Origin: JACMLD01 sp040004415
Lineage (GTDB): Bacteria; Bacteroidota; Bacteroidia; Chitinophagales; Chitinophagaceae
NCBI GenBank assembly: GCA_040004415.1
Contig: JBDUAY010000304.1
Location: 1 to 7,099, forward strand
Direction of reading: 5' to 3'
DNA: 7,099 nt
Part shown: positions 1 through 5,985 of the stretch, piece after piece
How positions within the stretch are numbered: the stretch's first letter is position 1
Layout of the letters: each line of letters begins with the position of its first letter
The notes under the pieces: generated by a model
What the model was told of the DNA's origin: nothing
What the model saw: only the letters and a program-made list of their open reading frames with translations
The model's database searches: none
Made by a program: the position numbers and the translations under genes

Positions 1-409
1 GGCCCATGTGCCAGATAGGAAACTGGCCCGCACACATTACCGCAAAAATGGTCATCGCTTCTGCCGCGCGGTTTACACCCGTTCTCCACCCCTGGCGGAA
101 CAATAATAAGATGGCTGAAATAAGGGTACCTGCATGGCCGATACCTACCCACCAAACGAAATTGGTGATGTCCCAGCCCCATCCAATTGTTTTACCCAGG
201 TTCCACTGACCAACACCATAAGTTACTTCCATGGTGACAGAGAAAATACCAAAGCACAACAGCAACACGGAAATGATAAAGCCAATATACCATAAAAGGG
301 TTGGCTTCATTTCTATGGGCCTGATGATATCTTCTGTTACCTGGTGATAGGTTTTTGCTCCTGTTACCAATGGTTCGCGTACCTGAGATTCGTATCTGAG
401 TAATGACAT
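1..409 (-). CDS. actC: ActC, NrfD-type quinol-oxidising membrane subunit of alternative complex III (partial)
   Basis: This is the N-terminal 136 residues of ActC, an NrfD/PsrC-family membrane protein; the C-terminal part lies beyond position 1. In ACIII this subunit is known to sit in the inner membrane, bind menaquinol and pass electrons to the Fe-S clusters of ActB. I translated it by hand from the ATG at 409-407. It begins MSLLRYESQV, has a hydrophobic segment at about residues 37-59, then the strongly family-typical stretch GWGWDITNFVWWVGIGHAG (residues 77-95) running into a second membrane segment to about 104, and a third segment from about 117. The conserved motif NRAAEAMTIF is at residues 113-122. 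It follows actB by 114 bp on the same strand, which fits the conserved act gene order. The leader is A-rich (CTCAAAAATATG) with no clear Shine-Dalgarno sequence, as is common in Bacteroidota. The family call is firm; only the cut-off end is uncertain. Confidence 0.95.
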   Translation of the reverse strand, partial: MSLLRYESQVREPLVTGAKTYHQVTEDIIRPIEMKPTLLWYIGFIISVLLLCFGIFSVTMEVTYGVGQWNLGKTIGWGWDITNFVWWVGIGHAGTLISAILLLFRQGWRTGVNRAAEAMTIFAVMCAGQFPIWHMG

Positions 410-413
410 ATTT

Positions 414-447
414 TTGAGCTTTGAGCTATTAGCCGGGGCTGTTAGCT
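414..447 (-). repeat. Degenerate heptamer repeat and imperfect hairpin in the actB-actC gap
   Basis: Read on the minus strand, the end of the actB-actC gap contains an imperfect inverted repeat, AGCTAACAGCC / GGCTAATAGCT (447-437 and 434-424), interrupted by a 2-nt internal mismatch. It is followed directly by two exact tandem copies of AGCTCAA (427-421 and 420-414), which end four bases before the actC start codon. The units look like variants of one AGCTnAn heptamer. In mRNA this would place a short hairpin just upstream of the actC ribosome-binding region. Whether it affects translation, processing or nothing cannot be told from sequence. The remainder of the gap (448-523) shows no gene or clear signal. 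Confidence 0.5.
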
Positions 448-523
448 TTTAAACGATTTCAAAAATGAACTTTTTATCTGGTGCCTGCTTTCTTATTAAT
501 CACATCCTGTTCTGCTAACTGTT

Positions 524-3500
524 TTACACATGCGCTTTTTCTTCTTCTTTCTTCTTTTCGCCGGGCATTTCAGTTTCGTGCTCTTCGTTAACGCCGGTTA
601 ATAATTCCGTGTTACGGATTTTAGCCAGGTAGTTAACGTTGGGCAAAATATGCAACTGCTCCAGTGCGTAAAACAACCGGTTTTGATTTTCCCGGCGCAC
701 GGTGCTTATTTCGCTGTCTTTATTATTTACATTACCAAATACAATTGAATCCGCTGCGCAAGCCTGCTGACAAGCCGTTTTTACATCGCTGTCTGTTAAT
801 GTGCGGTTTTCTTTTTTCGCTTTCAGTTTACCGTCCTGCAAACGTTGTACGCAGAAGGAACATTTTTCAATAACACCACGGCTTCTTACGGTAACATCCG
901 GGTTCAGCACCATGCGGGTAAGATCATCGTTCATCATCAGAACAGAATCATCAAGATGACCAACGATGCTTTGATCCTGGTTATGCGGGAAGCTATCGGC
1001 GCCGGTGTAATCGGCCCAGTTAAAACGGCGTACTTTATACGGACAATTGTTAGCGCAATATCTTGTACCAACGCAACGGTTATACGCCATCTGGTTTAAT
1101 CCTTCACTGCTGTGATTGGTGGCACCTACCGGGCAAACGTTTTCACAGGGGGCGTTATCACAATGCTGGCAAAGCATCGGTTGAAAAATAGTTTGAATTG
1201 TATCGGCATCAGCAGGATTTCCACTGAAATAACGGTCAATGCGCAACCAGGCCATATCATGAAAACGCATTACCTCGCTTTTACCTACTACTGCCACATT
1301 ATTTTCAGCTGTACAAGCCACCACGCAGGAACCGCAACCAAAACAACTATTCAGGTCTATGCTCATACCCCATTTAATACCGGGCTTATCGTAATATGGA
1401 TAGGGGGTTCCTTCTTTTTTGAAACCTTCCAATCCGCCGAAAGGCATTAATTCTTTATTTCTATCTTCGAGAATTTCTGTTGGATTCTTTTTAAAATCTG
1501 ACAGCCTCATTTCTTTCACCACTTCTACACGACCTTCATAAGAACTGTGTGTTTGTCCCTGTGCAACCTTATATGTTTCGCCTTTTACCAGTTCAATAGA
1601 AACATCGGTAACGTTCCAATCGCCACCCAATGCCAGCTGGTAAACATTTTTACCGGCGCCCACTGTAGCGCGGCCAGATCCTGCATTTCTGCCATACCCA
1701 ACTGCAATGGCAATGGTGTTCGCTTCAATACCAGGAATAATTAATGCGGGAAGTGTGATGTCCGTATTGCCAACTTTTATTTTCAGAACCGGCTTATCAG
1801 GATGTACTTCAAAAGTGTCAGCCTCTTTGCGATCACTGATATCAACATTCAGCAATTGTTTACCAAGTGCCGGGGAAAGGATTACATAATTGTCCCAGGT
1901 TGCTCTGGTGATTGGGTCGGGTGCTTCCAGTAACCATGGATTGTTTGCATGGCGGCCATCGCCCAATATTGGTTTCTGATATAAAACGAGTTCGTACGTA
2001 CCACCCTTTTTCAGACTGCCAACTGCACCAATTGCTTCGCTCACTTTTGCATTGCTGAACGTTGCACTTCCTGTTGAAGGAGCCGCTGGTTCAGACACAC
2101 CATTCATCAGTGCTGTTTCATATCCTGTTTCGCCCCCCAATGCTGCTACCCAGTAACTCTTAAAGTAATCATGGAAAGAAGTTGTGTTGCCAGACCATTT
2201 CAACAATGTTTCCTGCAGCTGGCGTGTTTTAAATAATGGGTTGATGGTAGGCTGCATCATACTGAAATAGCCGGGCTTCAATTCAACATCACCCCAGCTT
2301 TCCAAATAGTGATTGGCAGGTAATACATATTTACACAGCGAGGTGGTTTCATCCATCCGATCGTTAAAAGACACGGTTATTTTTACTTTCTTCAGCGCAG
2401 CAGTAAATTTTGCCGCATCAAAATAATCATACACCGGGTTGGCATCATAAATAAGCAGGCTGCCTATTTTTCCGCCGTCCATATCAGCAACAAGTGTTGC
2501 CATATCACTATCCATACCTTGTTTGGTAAGCAATGGTGCTGACCAGTTAATCGTGGTACCGTTTGCGCCAATGGCCTCATTGATGGCGTTTACAATAATT
2601 TGTATATTCTTGTTATTGCTGCCGCTTACAACCAGCGCAGAACCTTTACTGGCCAGTAATTCTTTGGCTGCTTTTTCAATTCCTTTTTTTACCTTATCGC
2701 TTACACCCGTTACACCCTGCCCGTTTAATGCATTCAGTAATCCGTTTGCAACTGCTCCTGCTTCAGAAGGTTTGTGGGTAAAGCGTTCGTCAGCATTGGC
2801 ACCTGTCATGCTAATCATGCTTTCAAACTGGTAGTGCTTGCTCATGTCAGGGTTCTTCTCGTTGATTTTTCGCAGAGAAGAATAAGCTCTTTGATATTCT
2901 ACCGGGTTTACCCAGGTTCCCAGGAAATCGGCGCTCAGGCTAACCAATACTTTTGCTTTTTCGAAATGATATGAAGGAATTACCTTTTTACCATAGGTTG
3001 CATCATTGGCTTCCAGCAAAGCACTGTAAGAAATACCATCGTATTGTACATGGCGGCTGCCGGGATATTTTGCTAAAAATTCAGCTATAATTTTTTTGGT
3101 TGTAGGAGAAGTAATAGTGGGTGTAAGCAATGCAATGGCGGAACCATTAATAGCATCGCCAACCATTTTATCAAACGCTTCCAGTGAGCTCACTTCTTTA
3201 CCATCTGCCAGCGGATAACGCAATCGGCCGGTATCATATAAATCAAGCACAGAAGCCTGTGCGCGGGCCGATGAACCGCCTTTTGTTACGCCCGATAACT
3301 CATTTCCTTCAATCTTTATCGGCCTGCCATCCCTTACTTTAGCTACAACCGGTATAACATCGGTTCCGGAAACATAGGTAGTTGCATAATAATTGGAAAT
3401 ACCTGGAATCAGATCCTGTGGTTTATTTACATAAGGAATAACTTTCTTAAGAGGTACTTCGCAACCGGCGGCAATGGCAGCGGCAGCGGTACTGAAACCA

Positions 3501-3652
3501 ACATACTTTAAAAAATCCCTTCGGGGAGTGGTAATTTCGGCTATACCCTCGCTTTCAAATGGTAATTCTTCTTTAAACTCATCCTTAGCATTTTTTTGAA
3601 ACGCTTCCGAGTTGTTGAACTCACCGAAATTTTGCCAGTACTTTTTACTCAT
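524..3652 (-). CDS. actB: ActB, iron-sulfur / molybdopterin-oxidoreductase-like subunit of alternative complex III
   Basis: This is the complete 1042-residue ActB, the periplasmic electron-wire subunit of ACIII. The N-terminal region has a twin-arginine motif (PRRDFLK, residues 43-49), then a hydrophobic stretch ending in a lipobox-like AAGC (Cys64), suggesting Tat export and lipid anchoring. Residues ~75-500 resemble the catalytic subunit of molybdopterin oxidoreductases (for example KYVLPANHYLESWGD, 441-455); in characterised ACIII this part carries no molybdenum cofactor. Residues ~760-970 are a four-cluster ferredoxin-like domain: C770/773/776/780, C828/831/836/840, a three-cysteine group C860/866/870, and C931/934/961/965. 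Fifteen cysteines fit three [4Fe-4S] and one [3Fe-4S] cluster, as known for ActB. The tail (1028-1042) is rich in Lys and Glu. The ATG at 3652 is preceded eight bases upstream by an SD-like AGGGGA. Flanked by actA and actC on the same strand, it is almost certainly cotranscribed with them. No truncation or lost ligand is seen. Confidence 0.97.
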   Translation of the reverse strand: MSKKYWQNFGEFNNSEAFQKNAKDEFKEELPFESEGIAEITTPRRDFLKYVGFSTAAAAIAAGCEVPLKKVIPYVNKPQDLIPGISNYYATTYVSGTDVIPVVAKVRDGRPIKIEGNELSGVTKGGSSARAQASVLDLYDTGRLRYPLADGKEVSSLEAFDKMVGDAINGSAIALLTPTITSPTTKKIIAEFLAKYPGSRHVQYDGISYSALLEANDATYGKKVIPSYHFEKAKVLVSLSADFLGTWVNPVEYQRAYSSLRKINEKNPDMSKHYQFESMISMTGANADERFTHKPSEAGAVANGLLNALNGQGVTGVSDKVKKGIEKAAKELLASKGSALVVSGSNNKNIQIIVNAINEAIGANGTTINWSAPLLTKQGMDSDMATLVADMDGGKIGSLLIYDANPVYDYFDAAKFTAALKKVKITVSFNDRMDETTSLCKYVLPANHYLESWGDVELKPGYFSMMQPTINPLFKTRQLQETLLKWSGNTTSFHDYFKSYWVAALGGETGYETALMNGVSEPAAPSTGSATFSNAKVSEAIGAVGSLKKGGTYELVLYQKPILGDGRHANNPWLLEAPDPITRATWDNYVILSPALGKQLLNVDISDRKEADTFEVHPDKPVLKIKVGNTDITLPALIIPGIEANTIAIAVGYGRNAGSGRATVGAGKNVYQLALGGDWNVTDVSIELVKGETYKVAQGQTHSSYEGRVEVVKEMRLSDFKKNPTEILEDRNKELMPFGGLEGFKKEGTPYPYYDKPGIKWGMSIDLNSCFGCGSCVVACTAENNVAVVGKSEVMRFHDMAWLRIDRYFSGNPADADTIQTIFQPMLCQHCDNAPCENVCPVGATNHSSEGLNQMAYNRCVGTRYCANNCPYKVRRFNWADYTGADSFPHNQDQSIVGHLDDSVLMMNDDLTRMVLNPDVTVRSRGVIEKCSFCVQRLQDGKLKAKKENRTLTDSDVKTACQQACAADSIVFGNVNNKDSEISTVRRENQNRLFYALEQLHILPNVNYLAKIRNTELLTGVNEEHETEMPGEKKKEEEKAHV

Positions 3653-3660
3653 AATTTTAG

Positions 3661-3666
3661 TCCCCT
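3661..3666 (-). promoter_or_regulatory. Shine-Dalgarno-like site for actB
   Basis: On the minus strand the sequence AGGGGA lies eight bases before the actB ATG at 3652. It is the only reasonably purine-rich, SD-like leader among the genes of this window; the others have A-rich leaders. It supports the chosen actB start, which also leaves a full Tat-type N-terminus. Confidence 0.5.
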
Positions 3667-3668
3667 AC

Positions 3669-3700
3669 CACGCACGGCGCGTGATTATTTGTGATTAAGT
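3669..3700. repeat. Small GC-rich inverted repeat plus 10-bp direct repeat in the actA-actB gap
   Basis: The 99 bp gap between actA and actB contains a perfect 5-bp inverted repeat, CACGC / GCGTG (3669-3673 and 3679-3683), with a five-base loop. It directly abuts a degenerate direct repeat of period 10, GTGATTATTT then GTGATTAAGT (3681-3700). In actB mRNA the hairpin would sit two bases upstream of the SD-like AGGGGA, so it could influence ribosome access or mark a processing point. The stem is short and may be chance; the GC-rich patch does stand out against its AT-rich surroundings. Confidence 0.4.
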
Positions 3701-3751
3701 ATGAATTCTTTTATAAGAGCCGTATTCTATCAGGATGGAAGCAATGGTAGC

Positions 3752-5026
3752 TTAATAGTGACATTTCTGGCACTCAGTTCCACCAATCATTTCTACCGTT
3801 ACGCTATCTACTTTTTTATTTTTCAAATCATTGTGAAACTTCTCGTAGATGCTGTAAAACTTGTTGCCTTCACCAGTTTCTGCATTGTAAAAATTAACCT
3901 TGCTTTCGCGGTGGCAATTAATGCACCAGCCCATGCTCAGGTCAGCAAATTGTTTTACTTCAGGCATTTCCTGGATAGGGCCATGACAGGTCTGGCATTG
4001 TACTTTACCAGCGCGGGTATGTTGTGAGTGATTGAAATAAACGTGGTCGGGCAGGTTATGAATTTTTATCCATTCGATGGGCTTTTCCTTGCCAGTATAT
4101 CTTTTAAGTTTCGGATCCCATCCGGAAGCAGCAAATATTTTTTGAATCTCCGCTGTACCATTTACTTCGGTACCATCTTCACGGAATAATTTTTCGCTTG
4201 CAGCGCCATATTCAACAATATTCATATGACAGTTCATACATACGTTTACAGAAGGCACATTTGCATGTTTGCCTTCATACGCGCCGCCATGGCAATATAA
4301 ACAGCTAATCTGGTTAACGCCGGCATGTACTTTATGAGAATAGTAAATAGGCTGCTCTGGCTGATAACCTTTGTTTCTGCCAAGACCAATTGCAGCCTGG
4401 ATGGTGTAATAACCAGCTATAATAAAGAGTACCACCGCAAAAGTGGCGATGTATGCTTTGTTACGATAAAAAGGAACGGGTTCAAAAGCAGGAACACCTT
4501 CTTTATCGTCTGACAATTTTTTAAGATTGCTGTTAACCTGTAATAATATAAGTGTGATAACGGCAAGGATCAGGGTAAGAATACCGTATAATAATGAGTT
4601 ATCGCTTTCATTCTGAACGCCTTCAGGACCGCCGGTTGGCCCAGTAACAGGCGGTTTGTACGTTTCAACATAAGCAAGGATATTATCAATTTCAGCATCA
4701 GAAAGACCAGGAAACGTGTTCATCGGCGTTTTGTTACGCGAATTGAACAGGTTGGTGAAATAAGGATCTCCTGAAGCCAGTACAGTATTGTTATTTTTTA
4801 TCCAGGCATGAAGTTTAGCCTTGTCCGGCACCCTTGAGGTAACACCTTGCAAGGCCGGACCTGTTCCGTCTTTAATTGGATTGTGGCAAGACGAGCAATT
4901 ATTGGAAAAAAGTGTCTTTCCGGCAGCTATATCTGTTTGGGCAGATACGGTAAAACCTGAAATTAAAAAAAGTATAAAGAAAGCGTTGAAGAGTATTTTC
5001 TTTGCGTGTGGTCTATGATAAATCAT
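3752..5026 (-). CDS. actA: ActA, six-heme membrane-anchored cytochrome c subunit of alternative complex III
   Basis: This 424-residue multiheme cytochrome c is the ACIII subunit that receives electrons from ActB and delivers them to the next acceptor. Residues 1-30 form a signal peptide ending SAQ. Residues ~33-122 are a class I monoheme domain with CSSCH (44-48) and Met102 as candidate distal ligand. Two hydrophobic segments follow at about 146-164 and 191-213. The C-terminal domain holds five CXXCH motifs at 242-246, 263-267, 344-348, 368-372 and 419-423, the last ending one residue before the stop codon. Histidines outside these motifs (such as H231, H234, H333 and H336) are candidate axial ligands. 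As I recall the family, ActA of Rhodothermus is pentaheme, and the extra N-terminal heme domain is usual in Bacteroidota homologues. It is the first act gene here, 99 bp before actB, and is divergent from purN, so the operon promoter should lie in 5027-5347. All heme motifs are intact. Confidence 0.96.
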   Translation of the reverse strand: MIYHRPHAKKILFNAFFILFLISGFTVSAQTDIAAGKTLFSNNCSSCHNPIKDGTGPALQGVTSRVPDKAKLHAWIKNNNTVLASGDPYFTNLFNSRNKTPMNTFPGLSDAEIDNILAYVETYKPPVTGPTGGPEGVQNESDNSLLYGILTLILAVITLILLQVNSNLKKLSDDKEGVPAFEPVPFYRNKAYIATFAVVLFIIAGYYTIQAAIGLGRNKGYQPEQPIYYSHKVHAGVNQISCLYCHGGAYEGKHANVPSVNVCMNCHMNIVEYGAASEKLFREDGTEVNGTAEIQKIFAASGWDPKLKRYTGKEKPIEWIKIHNLPDHVYFNHSQHTRAGKVQCQTCHGPIQEMPEVKQFADLSMGWCINCHRESKVNFYNAETGEGNKFYSIYEKFHNDLKNKKVDSVTVEMIGGTECQKCHY

Positions 5027-5075
5027 AAGCTCTTGATATCAGGTAATTATGTGGAAAAACTTGCCTTACTGGTTG

Positions 5076-5109
5076 CAAAAATAAGTCAGGATTTTAACAA
5101 ATAACCAAC
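5076..5109 (-). promoter_or_regulatory. Candidate promoter of the act operon
   Basis: On the minus strand TATTTTTG (5083-5076) matches the Bacteroidota -7 consensus TAnnTTTG exactly. Upstream are two possible partners for the -33 TTTG element: TTTG at 5101-5098 with a short 14-nt spacer, and the weaker GTTG at 5109-5106 with a 22-nt spacer, which is closer to the usual range of roughly 19-23. A start near 5069 would give a leader of about 43 nt before the actA ATG at 5026. An A5T9 tract at 5115-5128 would then lie at about -46 to -59, the position of an UP element. This is a pattern match, not a mapped start. Confidence 0.45.
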
Positions 5110-5237
5110 ATCTGAAAAATTTTTTTTTCCGCTACTGGCGCGGGTTTCAGCCGATTTTAGCGATGGTCATTTGATCTGTGTCATTAATTTGTCACTACTT
5201 TTATTAGACCTTAACACATGTTAGTAACCTGTGATCG

Positions 5238-5323
5238 GTTGACTTGTTGATTAGAGATCAGTTGATCGGTTGGGGTTAAAAACTGTGACCGCAAATCAAC
5301 CTTTAACCAGTCAACAAACCAAC
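5238..5323. repeat. Degenerate GTTGA octamer repeats in inverted arrangement upstream of purN
   Basis: Left arm 5238-5276 reads as successive 7-8 bp units: GTTGACTT, GTTGATTA, GAGATCA, GTTGATCG, GTTGGGGT. On the opposite strand, 5323-5294 reads GTTGGTTT, GTTGACTG, GTTAAAG, GTTGATT. The arms 5238-5267 and 5294-5323 match as inverted repeats at 20 of 30 positions by my count, around a 26-nt loop. A competing pairing, GGTTAAA with TTTAACC (5274-5280 and 5302-5308), is perfect over 7 bp. The element ends 24 bp before the purN ATG. It could be an intergenic repeat family member, a protein-binding array, or a structured leader; sequence alone does not decide. Confidence 0.6.
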
Positions 5324-5335
5324 TATACTTTTACT

Positions 5336-5343
5336 TAGTTTTG
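5336..5343 (+). promoter_or_regulatory. Possible -7 promoter element abutting the purN start
   Basis: TAGTTTTG matches the Bacteroidota -7 consensus TAnnTTTG exactly but ends only four bases before the purN ATG at 5348. If used, transcription would begin at or next to the start codon and give a leaderless mRNA, in line with the lack of any Shine-Dalgarno sequence. No good TTTG -33 element is seen at the expected distance. A weaker alternative, TACTTTTA (5326-5333), would leave a leader of about 8 nt and has TTTA 20 bp upstream. Confidence 0.25.
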
Positions 5344-5347
5344 AAAC

Positions 5348-5914
5348 ATGATTCAGATTGCCATTTTTGCATCCGGCGCGGGTTCAAATGCACAACAAAT
5401 TATACAGCATTTCAAAAATCACCCACTTATAAAAGTTGCCCTTGTAGTTTGTAATAAAACAGGCGCCGGCGTGATTACAGTAGCGGCAAATGAACATATT
5501 CCCGTTCAAATGATAGAAAAAGAAGAATTTTTCAATGGAAGCGCCTACACCGGCAAACTCCTGGCGCACCGCATTAATTTTATCATTTTAGCAGGCTTTT
5601 TGTGGAAAATACCATTAAAACTGATTGCTGCATTTCCCAATAAAATCATCAATTTACACCCCGCGCTGCTGCCGAAATACGGTGGCAAGGGGATGTATGG
5701 ACATTTTGTACATGAAGCAGTCATTGCCTCCGGTGATAAAGAAAGCGGCATTTCGATTCATTATGTAGATGAGCTGTACGATCATGGCAATATCATTTTC
5801 CAGGCTACCTGTGCAGTTGATGAAAATGAAACGCCGGAATCTTTGGCCAAAAAAATTCATGCATTAGAATATAAAAACTATCCGGCTGTTATCGAAAAAA
5901 CCGTCAAACTGTAA
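5348..5914 (+). CDS. purN: Phosphoribosylglycinamide formyltransferase (GAR transformylase)
   Basis: This 188-residue cytoplasmic enzyme transfers a formyl group from 10-formyltetrahydrofolate to glycinamide ribonucleotide, the third step of purine synthesis. The N-terminal phosphate-binding loop is FASGAGSN (residues 7-14). LAGFLWKIP (81-89) corresponds to the folate-binding segment. NLHPALLPKYGG (102-113) holds the catalytic Asn102 and His104, and Asp141 in HYVDEL (138-143) matches the third catalytic residue of the E. coli enzyme (Asn106, His108, Asp144). It is about 24 residues shorter than the 212-residue E. coli protein, but all core motifs are present. An in-frame stop (TGA at 5342-5344) just upstream makes the ATG at 5348 the only sensible start. 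It is transcribed away from the act operon; the downstream gene begins 71 bp later on the same strand. No other purine gene is in the window. Confidence 0.95.
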   Translation: MIQIAIFASGAGSNAQQIIQHFKNHPLIKVALVVCNKTGAGVITVAANEHIPVQMIEKEEFFNGSAYTGKLLAHRINFIILAGFLWKIPLKLIAAFPNKIINLHPALLPKYGGKGMYGHFVHEAVIASGDKESGISIHYVDELYDHGNIIFQATCAVDENETPESLAKKIHALEYKNYPAVIEKTVKL

Positions 5915-5985
5915 AATCATCGTTAAAAGAAGTGGTTACCAATATTTGTTAAAGAACTTATCTTAATATCACACACAAAAAATAT

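Larger units (their letters stand above)
5027..5347. other. Divergent intergenic region between actA and purN
   Basis: This 321 bp stretch without a gene separates two divergent start codons, so it should carry both promoters. The actA side holds the candidate promoter and an A5T9 tract (5115-5128). The middle (about 5129-5230) is AT-rich with no clear signal, apart from the octamer TACTTTTA at 5196-5203, which recurs at 5326-5333. The purN side holds a cluster of GTTGA-type repeats in both orientations (5238-5323). I see no open reading frame of note and no RNA gene I can identify. Confidence 0.8.

Noticed and set aside
6..209. Plus-strand 67-codon frame at the window start
   Set aside because: It is the antisense shadow of actC, which translates into strongly conserved NrfD-family sequence on the minus strand.
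664..2974. Several plus-strand open frames of 60-112 codons
   Set aside because: They lie wholly antisense to actB, whose 1042-residue frame has full family motifs; they have no recognisable domains and are frame shadows.
3701..5018. Plus-strand open frames of 62-108 codons opposite actA
   Set aside because: They are antisense to the heme-motif-bearing actA frame, and nothing in their translations resembles a protein family.
5112..5150. CTGAAA / TTTCAG inverted repeat flanking the A5T9 tract
   Set aside because: The arms are only 6 bp with a 27-nt loop; this is likely chance.
5137..5386. Shared 10-mer GGCGCGGGTT in the intergenic region and in the phosphate-loop codons of purN
   Set aside because: It does not extend beyond about ten bases and the second copy is explained by coding for a Gly-Ala-Gly-Ser motif.
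5384..5860. Three overlapping minus-strand open frames opposite purN
   Set aside because: purN on the plus strand explains the coding potential; the antisense frames have no motif or leader.
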